From Flavobacterium salmonis (GTDB lineage: Bacteria > Bacteroidota > Bacteroidia > Flavobacteriales > Flavobacteriaceae): a stretch of 64,000 nucleotides of DNA. The position numbers and the translations under genes are program-made. Under the pieces are notes generated by a model. It made no database searches. It was not told the DNA's origin and saw only the letters and a program-made list of their open reading frames with translations. Below are positions 1 through 7,928 of the stretch, piece after piece. The stretch's first letter is position 1. Each line of letters begins with the position of its first letter. The stretch lies in NCBI RefSeq assembly GCF_903819435.1, contig NZ_CAIJDP010000060.1:186001-250000 (forward strand). The letters are read 5' to 3'.

Positions 1-1
1 T

Positions 2-3000
2 TTCGATATGATTCGAAGACAAACAAAATATGCTTTTATTTACCATGAAGATTTATTTGATAAAGTCCCTAAAGTCAGCCTTAAAAAAGGAACTATAGAT
101 GCTGGTAAACTTCTGGAAGAAAGTCTAAAAAAAGGTAATTTTGAAGTAACTGTCACGGCAAACAAGACCATTCTTATAAGAGAAAAAGAGGTAAAACCTG
201 TATATGCGAGCAACATGATTACGGGAAAAGTGCTGGATGAAAATGGCCTGCCGCTTCCTGGTGTAACGGTTTCACTTGTGGGAGGAAACAAAAATGGAGT
301 ATCTGATTTTGATGGACAATTTTATATTGAACTGCCCTCAGGAAAGCATACCCTTAAAGTCTCTTACCTGGGGTATAAAACACAAGAAATTACAGTTGAA
401 AACCAAACTTCCATTACCATCAAAATGCAGCCCGATTTAGCTAAGTTAGATGAGATAGTCGTGATTGGTTATGGAACAACTACCAAAAGAACAACCACAG
501 GATCTGTTGTAAAGATTACTGCTGAAGATATTGAAAAACAACCCGTAACCAATATTCTGCAGACATTACAGGGAAGAACTCCCGGGGTTTTTGTTACACA
601 GACATCCGGTTATGCAGGAAGTGATATGAATATCAGCATTCGAGGCAGAAATTTTATTGAGGGAAAAAACCTGCCGCTTTATATTGTTGACGGTGTTCCT
701 TATATTGGAGACGACATTAAACAACAAACACAGAATGACAATGTACTGCGAGGAGCTCAAAAATCAACGAGTCCGCTAAACATTATTAACCCAAATGATA
801 TTGAAAGTATCGAAATTCTGAAAGATGCTGATGCAACCGCAATTTACGGTTCCAGAGGTGCCAATGGTGTTGTACTAATCACTACTAAAAAAGGAAAAGC
901 AGGAAAAACAGAATTTACAGTAACCACAAACTCCGGATTTTCTGAAGTAGCCCATATGGTTAAAACATTAGAAACTCCTGCTTACCTAAATATGCTGCAA
1001 ACGGCATTAACCAATAGTGGTGCTGTCGCCAATGTAAGAAATAATGGTATTGCTCTTAGGGAGTGGGACCCCAATGTTAACAATAACTGGCAGAAAAAAC
1101 TAATAGGCGGTACAGGTAATTTTAATAATTTCTCTGCTTCCTTAAGAGGTGGAAACGAAACCACAAACTTTCTTGTAAGCGGTGCTTATCATAAAGAAAC
1201 TACAGTGGTACCGGGAGATTTCAGTTATGACAAATTCTCGACCAACTTTAACATCAATCATACTACTCTAGACAAAAAATTAAAAATAGGGGCTTCAGTA
1301 ATTTTTGCGACAGACAACAACAACCTTCCTTTCTTTGACATTACAACATATGCAGTAGGGATTGCACCAAACCGTCCAATATACAATGCAGACGGGAGTT
1401 ACTACTGGTCCTCAACTTATGGTAGCGACATTAACCCACTGGCTGCTTTAGACAAAAGGGTAAGAGATAAAGGTATGAACCTGATTACAAGTTTAAGCCT
1501 TCAATATGATATTGCGAAAGGATTTTCTTTCAAGACTGATTTAGGATACGGCAGAGCGCAAATGCAGAGTAGTGAGACCATGCCCGGATCGGCAATCAAT
1601 TATGTTTTTTTTGAATCAATCGGCAGTAATGTAAACTTTCAAAGATCCTATACAGCGTCAACCAATAATACCAATAATTTTAGTGTTGAACCCCAGCTTA
1701 ATTATACAAAAGATTTATGGAAAGGAAATCTGACAGTACTTGTGGGAGGATCATGGCAAAATAGAAAATCTGAAATGCCTTCGTATGTTAGTTCAAGAGG
1801 ATACAGTGCTGACAATTTAATTGGCAATATGGCTGCTGCAGAATCCATAACAGCTACTAATGGCAGTACGGAATATAAGTATATTTCACTTTTTAGCAGG
1901 ATGAATTACAACATCCAAAATAAGTACATTCTAAATGCAAACTTTAGAAGGGACGGTTCTTCTAAATTTGGAGCTAATAACCGTTTTGGGAATTTTGGAT
2001 CTATTGGAGCTGCCTGGATTTTTACCGAAGAGAATTTCTTAAAAGACCAAAACTGGTTAAGTTTTGGAAAACTGCGTACCAGTTATGGAGAAATAGGAAG
2101 CGATGACATTGATAATTATCAATTTGCTGATAGTTTTCAGACAGCTTCCTATGGCGAGGGAAACACGGCTATGACTGCTGCCAGAATTGAAAATCCTAAC
2201 ATTAAGTGGGGAACAACCAGAAAATTTGAAGCTGCATTAGATTTGAGTTTCCTTAAAGATCGTGTTTCTTTTACGGCTGCTTATTATAAAAACACTTCCA
2301 TCAATCAGTTGGTAAGCTACACCCTTAGTGCGCAGGCAGGCTTTACAACTTACACTGCCAATTTACCGGCTGAAGTCGAAAATAAAGGTTGGGAATTTAC
2401 GCTGGCTACAACCAATATTCGTAATAAAAGTTTAAATTGGTCTACCGCTTTCAATATCTCTACCAATTCCAATAAATTGTCAAGATTTGATGGAATTGAG
2501 TTTACAAGTTATTATGGCACCTATGAGGTTGGAAAGCCTTTAAACAGCAGGTACATATTTAATTTTACAGGTGTAAATGCTGCCGGAATTGCACAATTTG
2601 AAGATGTAAACGGAGACGGCAGAATATCAAGAGAACTTGCCCAGACAGGCAGAGGGGATAGAAAATACTACGGACCAACTTATCCTAAATACTATGGAGG
2701 AATTTCAAATACAATAAATTACAAAGCCTTTACACTCGACTTTCTATTTCAATTTGTAAAACAAGAAGGAACTACTTTAATGGCTTCTACTGGTGCCCAG
2801 CCTGGTTCTGCTACCATAATTGCGAATTTTCAGGTAGATGAATATAATGATTACCTGGAACAAGGAAATGTTTTAAGTTCCAGGTTCCAAAACACTTTTG
2901 TCAACTACATAGAATCTAATGCTTCTATTGTAGATGCATCTTATATAAAACTTAAAAATGTAAGTGCCTCTTATCAAATCCCTTTAGATGAGGCCACAAA

Positions 3001-3145
3001 GAAATATTTGCAAAGTATACGTCTTTCGCTTCAGGGGCAGAACCTGGTAACCTTTACCAAGTATAAGGGACTTGATCCTGAAACACAGGGATTGGCTTTG
3101 CCTCCATTGCGTACAATTACTTTAGGAACACAGTTTACATTTTAA
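2..3145 (+). CDS. SusC/RagA-family TonB-linked outer membrane transporter, 5' partial
   Basis: TonB-dependent outer membrane channel that pairs with the following SusD lipoprotein to import a glycan or similar large ligand. The frame stays open through the left window edge. The first ~60 visible residues read as the end of an STN (secretin/TonB N-terminal) domain, so the first visible ATG at base 8 is not the real start. Then come a carboxypeptidase-like regulatory domain (residues ~70-145, ITGKVLDENGLPLPGV), the plug (from ~LDEIVVIGYG, with RGANGVVLITTKKGK) and a beta-barrel ending in phenylalanine. An STN-bearing SusC is usually controlled by an anti-sigma FecR/ECF sigma pair, which would lie upstream of the window. 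The substrate cannot be read from the sequence. SusD follows after 11 bases. Confidence 0.95.
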   Translation, partial: FDMIRRQTKYAFIYHEDLFDKVPKVSLKKGTIDAGKLLEESLKKGNFEVTVTANKTILIREKEVKPVYASNMITGKVLDENGLPLPGVTVSLVGGNKNGVSDFDGQFYIELPSGKHTLKVSYLGYKTQEITVENQTSITIKMQPDLAKLDEIVVIGYGTTTKRTTTGSVVKITAEDIEKQPVTNILQTLQGRTPGVFVTQTSGYAGSDMNISIRGRNFIEGKNLPLYIVDGVPYIGDDIKQQTQNDNVLRGAQKSTSPLNIINPNDIESIEILKDADATAIYGSRGANGVVLITTKKGKAGKTEFTVTTNSGFSEVAHMVKTLETPAYLNMLQTALTNSGAVANVRNNGIALREWDPNVNNNWQKKLIGGTGNFNNFSASLRGGNETTNFLVSGAYHKETTVVPGDFSYDKFSTNFNINHTTLDKKLKIGASVIFATDNNNLPFFDITTYAVGIAPNRPIYNADGSYYWSSTYGSDINPLAALDKRVRDKGMNLITSLSLQYDIAKGFSFKTDLGYGRAQMQSSETMPGSAINYVFFESIGSNVNFQRSYTASTNNTNNFSVEPQLNYTKDLWKGNLTVLVGGSWQNRKSEMPSYVSSRGYSADNLIGNMAAAESITATNGSTEYKYISLFSRMNYNIQNKYILNANFRRDGSSKFGANNRFGNFGSIGAAWIFTEENFLKDQNWLSFGKLRTSYGEIGSDDIDNYQFADSFQTASYGEGNTAMTAARIENPNIKWGTTRKFEAALDLSFLKDRVSFTAAYYKNTSINQLVSYTLSAQAGFTTYTANLPAEVENKGWEFTLATTNIRNKSLNWSTAFNISTNSNKLSRFDGIEFTSYYGTYEVGKPLNSRYIFNFTGVNAAGIAQFEDVNGDGRISRELAQTGRGDRKYYGPTYPKYYGGISNTINYKAFTLDFLFQFVKQEGTTLMASTGAQPGSATIIANFQVDEYNDYLEQGNVLSSRFQNTFVNYIESNASIVDASYIKLKNVSASYQIPLDEATKKYLQSIRLSLQGQNLVTFTKYKGLDPETQGLALPPLRTITLGTQFTF

Positions 3146-3156
3146 ATCTAAAAATC

Positions 3157-4527
3157 ATGACAAATATTGCTACTAAATATACCTATATATTTTCGTTATT
3201 TCTTTTATTAGGACTAGCGGGCTGCGAGGAATCCCTTGAGGTTGAACTTCCGAGAAATCAATTATCATCAAAAACGGTTTATGAGTCAGATCCAACAGCT
3301 GAGGCTGCCGTAAACGGAATCTATCAAAGTATGGTTGCCGATTTTTATTACAGTACCGTACATGCTGTTCTTGGACAGACTGCTGATGAATTAGTCCCTA
3401 CAACAGGTATTGCAAATGTTTACAGTTCCAATGAAATCCCAGTGACTGACGGCACCATGAACGGTAACTGGGGTGACTTGTATAAAACTATTTACAATGC
3501 CAACAACGTTATAGAAGGAGTATCCAAAAGCACTACTCTTAATGCTGTTAAAAGCAAACAATGGATTGCCGAAGCAAAATTTATAAGAGCGTATTGTTAT
3601 TTTTACCTGACCAATCTTTGGGGGAATGTACCGTTAGTACTCACTACAAATGTAGATGTGTCTGCTTTGCTCCCACAATCCTCCCAAGAAGTTGTTTATG
3701 CACAAATTACACTTGATTTAACGGATGCGGCAAAAGATCTTCCAACAGATTATGCCAATTATAAAAGACAAAGAATCAGAGCCACAAAATGGGCCGCTGA
3801 GACTTTACTGGCAAGAGTAAATCTGTATTTAGGAAAATGGACCGACGCAACGGCACACGCCACTGCAGTAATTAACGAAACGGGAATTTACAAAATAACT
3901 ACCGGTTTAACCAATACAAACAGTCCATTTGTGGCAGATAGTGAGGAGTCAATTCTTCAAATACCTTATCATAACATCTTGTACACTTATGAAGGCTCTA
4001 CCGTATTTACAACAGCAGGGAACTTATTACTAAGAAAAGGAAATGCGCTTTTTGAAACAGGTGACGACCGAAAAGCCAAGTGGACAATTGATATTAGTAA
4101 TAATAACGGCATATTTTTAGGCATTGCTCCCCATAAATATAAAAATGACTTTGGTGCTTCTCCTTCAGAACGCTCAACGGTACTTAGACTGGCAGAATTG
4201 TATCTGATAAGAGCTGAAGCCAGAGTTCGATCAAATGATATTACAGGAGCTCAGCAAGATATTAATGTAATTCGAAACAGGGCATTATTAGGCAATACGA
4301 CTTTAACAAACACTAACCAATTGCTTGACTTAATTGCGCTGGAAAGACAACGTGAATTTTTCGCAGAAAACGGACACAGATGGCTGGATCTTAAAAGAAC
4401 CGGCAAACTTGATGAAACCCTCTCTGTTTTATCAGATAAAATCTGGAAATCTACTGACCGTTTATATCCAATACCAGAACCTGCTCTTCGTTCTAATCCC
4501 TTTTTAATCCCAACTGAAGGATATTAA
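3157..4527 (+). CDS. SusD/RagB-family nutrient-binding outer membrane lipoprotein
   Basis: Surface lipoprotein that caps the SusC barrel and captures the substrate. It has a lipoprotein signal peptide with lipobox LAGC (Cys23), a helical SusD body with TPR-like segments (ALERQREFFAENGHRWLDLKRTGK near residue 395) and the typical C-terminal tail ending in IPEPALRSNPFLIPTEGY. At 456 residues it is of ordinary length for the family. It starts 11 bases after susC, so both are one transcript, which ends at the hairpin just downstream. The nearby glycoside hydrolases (12.4-18.9 kb) are separated from it by four genes and a dead insertion sequence, so a shared substrate is only a possibility. Confidence 0.95.
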   Translation: MTNIATKYTYIFSLFLLLGLAGCEESLEVELPRNQLSSKTVYESDPTAEAAVNGIYQSMVADFYYSTVHAVLGQTADELVPTTGIANVYSSNEIPVTDGTMNGNWGDLYKTIYNANNVIEGVSKSTTLNAVKSKQWIAEAKFIRAYCYFYLTNLWGNVPLVLTTNVDVSALLPQSSQEVVYAQITLDLTDAAKDLPTDYANYKRQRIRATKWAAETLLARVNLYLGKWTDATAHATAVINETGIYKITTGLTNTNSPFVADSEESILQIPYHNILYTYEGSTVFTTAGNLLLRKGNALFETGDDRKAKWTIDISNNNGIFLGIAPHKYKNDFGASPSERSTVLRLAELYLIRAEARVRSNDITGAQQDINVIRNRALLGNTTLTNTNQLLDLIALERQREFFAENGHRWLDLKRTGKLDETLSVLSDKIWKSTDRLYPIPEPALRSNPFLIPTEGY

Positions 4528-4541
4528 ATAATAAAAATTAG

Positions 4542-4581
4542 GCAGGAATGTATTGTACTGAAAATACATTCCTGCAATTTT
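4542..4581 (+). terminator. Rho-independent terminator after susD
   Basis: A 13-bp perfect stem (GCAGGAATGTATT with AATACATTCCTGC) and an 8-base loop, followed by AATTTT. It lies between the SusCD pair and the ABC transporter genes and separates the two units. Confidence 0.8.
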
Positions 4582-4591
4582 AAAAAATACT

Positions 4592-5539
4592 ATGGAAACA
4601 ACAATTGTAAGAGTTGAGGGCTTATCGCATCAATATAGTAAGGATTGGGCAATACAGAATATCAGTTTTGAAATCAAAGAAAACAGAATTTTAGGTCTTT
4701 TGGGTTCAAACGGTGCAGGAAAATCAACTACGATGAATATTCTTTGCGGGGTCTTAAACCAGACTCATGGAAATATATTTATTAACGGAATTAATTTAAA
4801 AGAAAACCCTGTCGAGGCAAAAAAGCTAATTGGTTTTTTACCACAAACGCCACCTTTGCATTTAGATTTAACAGTAAACGAATATTTAATACACTGTGCA
4901 GAACTGCGTCATGTTAAAAAAGAAAATTTACATGATGCTGTTGAGAGAGCCAAAGAAAAATGCGGTATTACACATTTCAGCCACCGATTAATTAAAAACT
5001 TATCGGGCGGATACAGACAACGTGTGGGAATTGCGCAAGCCATTATTCACGAACCAAAACTGGTAGTTTTAGACGAACCAACCAATGGACTGGATCCTAA
5101 CCAGATTTTAGAAGTCAGAAATTTAATCAAGAAAATCGCCAAAGATAAAGCCGTAATATTTTCTTCGCACATTCTGTCTGAAGTTCAGGCAACCTGCCAG
5201 GACATCAGAATGATTGAGAACGGACACATGGTTTTCTCCGACACACTTGACGCTTTCAATAATTATATCGAAGCCGATAAATTGATTGCAAATTTTGAAA
5301 ATCCGCCGGCTCTTGAAGCATTAAAAGAAATTCCTCAAATTACAGCTGCCGTTTTTATATCACCAAAAAAAGTTCAGGTAACCTTTACCGGAAGTCAGGA
5401 AGTTGCAGAAAAAATTATTTCGCTAAGTATATATAACAACTGGAAATTGCGCGAGATCCAATTCGAAAAAGTCTCCCTTGATGAAATTTTTGCCCAATTA
5501 TCTAAAAAAGCACCTTCTAAAAACGCCATTCTTTCTTAA
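4592..5539 (+). CDS. ABC transporter ATP-binding protein, GldA-like
   Basis: ATPase of an ABC-2 type exporter. Walker A GSNGAGKST (near residue 40), signature LSGGYRQR, Walker B LVVLDEP and the switch histidine (SSHILS) are all present. The ~90-residue C-terminal extension after the nucleotide-binding domain is typical of the GldA/NatA/CcmA-like group. The following permease/GldG fusion starts 10 bases later and is surely its partner. In Flavobacterium johnsoniae GldA, GldF and GldG form the gliding-associated ABC transporter; this set is of the same general type, but many Bacteroidota carry paralogues, so a motility role is not established and no symbol is given. Confidence 0.9.
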   Translation: METTIVRVEGLSHQYSKDWAIQNISFEIKENRILGLLGSNGAGKSTTMNILCGVLNQTHGNIFINGINLKENPVEAKKLIGFLPQTPPLHLDLTVNEYLIHCAELRHVKKENLHDAVERAKEKCGITHFSHRLIKNLSGGYRQRVGIAQAIIHEPKLVVLDEPTNGLDPNQILEVRNLIKKIAKDKAVIFSSHILSEVQATCQDIRMIENGHMVFSDTLDAFNNYIEADKLIANFENPPALEALKEIPQITAAVFISPKKVQVTFTGSQEVAEKIISLSIYNNWKLREIQFEKVSLDEIFAQLSKKAPSKNAILS

Positions 5540-5549
5540 AAAAAAACAA

Positions 5550-7817
5550 ATGAAAACAATATACAGAATTGCTAAAACAGAGCTCAACACCATGTTTTAT
5601 TCACCGGTTGCATGGGTGGTTTTAGTCATATTTTCTATCCAGTCCAGCTGGAAATTTTTCGACTCAATTCAAGGTTTTGAAAAAGCACAAAAAATAGGAG
5701 AAAGCTTTGGCAATTTGTCGCAATATGTTTTTTCAGGCTTCAACGGATTGTATACTGAAATGCAGAATTACTTGTATTTATATGTGCCTCTTTTGACAAT
5801 GGGACTAGTGAGCCGTGAGATTAACAGCGGATCTATCAAGCTTTTACTTTCGTCACCGATTAAAATTAGAGATATTGTATTAGGCAAATACTTGGCCATT
5901 GCAGCCTACTGTTTGTTATTCGTTAGTATATTAGGTTTACAGGTTATAATCGGTTATTTCTCTATTGACAATTTTGATTTAAAATTTGCTGTTTCAGGAC
6001 TTATCGGTTTGTACCTGCTAGTTTGTACCTACGCCGCAATAGGGCTTTTTATGTCTTGCCTGACTTCCTATCAGGTGGTAGCTGCTATTAGTACTTTGGT
6101 AGTTTTGGCAGGTTTGAATTTTATTGGAAAATTATGGCAGGATATCGAGTTTGTAAAGGATATAACGTATTTCCTGTCCATCGCAGGCCGTGCCAATGAA
6201 ATGCTGGAAGGACTCTTAATCAGCAAAGATATATTTTACTTTATTTTGGTAAGCGGTCTTTTTATTGGATTGAGTATTTATAAATTACAAACCGGACGAG
6301 ATGCACAATCTACTGTTCAAAGAGTGGTAAAATATACTGCCTTAATAACTGTTGTTTTGGCATTGGGTTACATTACATCAAGAGCCTCACTTACGCTCTA
6401 TCAGGATATGACTCGTACAAAAGCCAGAACCCTTACAGCAGCAAGTTTAGATGTCGTCAAAAAAATAAAGGGTCCGGTTAAAATAATTACGTATGTTAAC
6501 TTACTGGATATAAACTATTCCATGGTCATGCCATATTCACAAAATTATGATATGGCCCGCTTTGAACAATATACACGATTTCTGCCCCAGATAGAGATGG
6601 AATATGTGTATTACTATGACAAATCAAACAATGAAGCCTTGTACACCCAGAATCCGGGATTAAATGACAAACAACTTGCTGATAAAATGATCGAAACACA
6701 GGATTTAAAGCTGAAAAAATTATATACTCCAGAGGAAATTAAAAAAGTTATTGATTTAGGCCCAGAGCAAAACCGAGTAGTCAGAACGGTAGAATACAAC
6801 GGAAAGAAAACCTTTTTAAGAATGTATGATGATTTATTCAAAGCTCCGAGCGAAAAAGAAATCACTGCGGCCTTAAAACGTTTGGCTTTTCATGCTCCCA
6901 AAATTGTTTTTACTGCCGGAAACCTGGAGCGCAGTATTGACAAAATTGGGGATAAAAATTATAAAACAGGATTTAACGAAATTACATTCAGGTATTCGTT
7001 AATCAACCAGGGATTTGATGTGGCTTCTGTCGATATCAATGCACAGAATATTCCGGAACAAACCAATATTTTAATTATCGCCGATCCAAAAACGCAATTG
7101 AGCCATGGAGCTATTGATCGAATTACAAAATACATCGATCAGGGGAAAAACCTAATGCTTTTAGCAGAGCCTGAAACGAATTCGGCATTGGCTGCAATAA
7201 CCGATAAATTAGGTTTAAGCTATACAAGACAAGCCCTAGTTCAGGAAAGTGAAACCAATGCTCCTGATTATTTAGTTACGGATCTTCAAAAAAATACAGC
7301 CCCAAATAGTTTTAAATTTAGTAAAAGCCGAGATAACAACCCCGTTCCATTTTTAGGTAGCAGCGGCATTAAAATTACTAAAGATGCTGGATTTAAGGTA
7401 ACACCACTTTTAAGAACCAATAAACAGCCGGCATGGGAATCTCAAACTGCTATTACATCTATTTCAGAAGATTTAAAAAAGCAGCCTTCATCAACTGCTG
7501 TTCCCCTTGTAGTATCACTAACAAGAAATGTAAATGGTAAAGAACAAAAAATAATTGTTTCGGGCGATGCTGATTTCATGGGTAATGCTGAGTTAAGCCG
7601 TGGCGGTTCGGGAACATTTCAATTTTTTACAGATATTTTTAGCTGGTTCACTAATTACGAATTTCCAATTGATACGACGCGTCCTGAAAACACCGACAAC
7701 AAAATAACCATTAATGCTAATCAGATTTTTATTAACAAAATTATCTTTATCGGACTGTTTCCTTTATTAATCATATTAAATGCCGCCTTTATATTAATTA
7801 GAAGAAACAGAAGATAA
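5550..7817 (+). CDS. ABC-2 permease fused to GldG-type auxiliary domain
   Basis: Membrane component of the exporter encoded with the preceding ATPase. Residues ~1-245 are an ABC-2 permease with six hydrophobic segments. Residues ~265-730 form a periplasmic GldG-like region (ABC-type auxiliary domain), and a last membrane helix near the C-terminus is followed by a basic tail (RRNRR). Where GldF and GldG are separate, these two parts are two proteins; here they are one chain of 755 residues. The ATG at 5550 is chosen because it begins MKTIYRIAKTEL, a normal permease N-terminus, and follows an A-rich leader; a longer frame from 5478 would overlap the ATPase gene and add a non-family tail. Confidence 0.88.
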   Translation: MKTIYRIAKTELNTMFYSPVAWVVLVIFSIQSSWKFFDSIQGFEKAQKIGESFGNLSQYVFSGFNGLYTEMQNYLYLYVPLLTMGLVSREINSGSIKLLLSSPIKIRDIVLGKYLAIAAYCLLFVSILGLQVIIGYFSIDNFDLKFAVSGLIGLYLLVCTYAAIGLFMSCLTSYQVVAAISTLVVLAGLNFIGKLWQDIEFVKDITYFLSIAGRANEMLEGLLISKDIFYFILVSGLFIGLSIYKLQTGRDAQSTVQRVVKYTALITVVLALGYITSRASLTLYQDMTRTKARTLTAASLDVVKKIKGPVKIITYVNLLDINYSMVMPYSQNYDMARFEQYTRFLPQIEMEYVYYYDKSNNEALYTQNPGLNDKQLADKMIETQDLKLKKLYTPEEIKKVIDLGPEQNRVVRTVEYNGKKTFLRMYDDLFKAPSEKEITAALKRLAFHAPKIVFTAGNLERSIDKIGDKNYKTGFNEITFRYSLINQGFDVASVDINAQNIPEQTNILIIADPKTQLSHGAIDRITKYIDQGKNLMLLAEPETNSALAAITDKLGLSYTRQALVQESETNAPDYLVTDLQKNTAPNSFKFSKSRDNNPVPFLGSSGIKITKDAGFKVTPLLRTNKQPAWESQTAITSISEDLKKQPSSTAVPLVVSLTRNVNGKEQKIIVSGDADFMGNAELSRGGSGTFQFFTDIFSWFTNYEFPIDTTRPENTDNKITINANQIFINKIIFIGLFPLLIILNAAFILIRRNRR

Positions 7818-7928
7818 AAAATCTTCCCAGTGGTGTCGTTGGAAATGATATTTCACATGTTTTTGTTCCCCAACCAAAAACATTCCAATCGATTTTTTAA
7901 CGACAACCATTGGATAAAAAATAAAAAA

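Noticed and set aside
5478..5549. Longer start for the permease/GldG fusion overlapping the ATPase gene
   Set aside because: The extra 24 residues come from the ATPase gene read in another frame; the ATG at 5550 gives a normal permease N-terminus.
7830..7928. Upstream ATG for the M16 peptidase
   Set aside because: It would place 33 residues before a clear signal peptide; the ATG at 7929 begins with that signal peptide.
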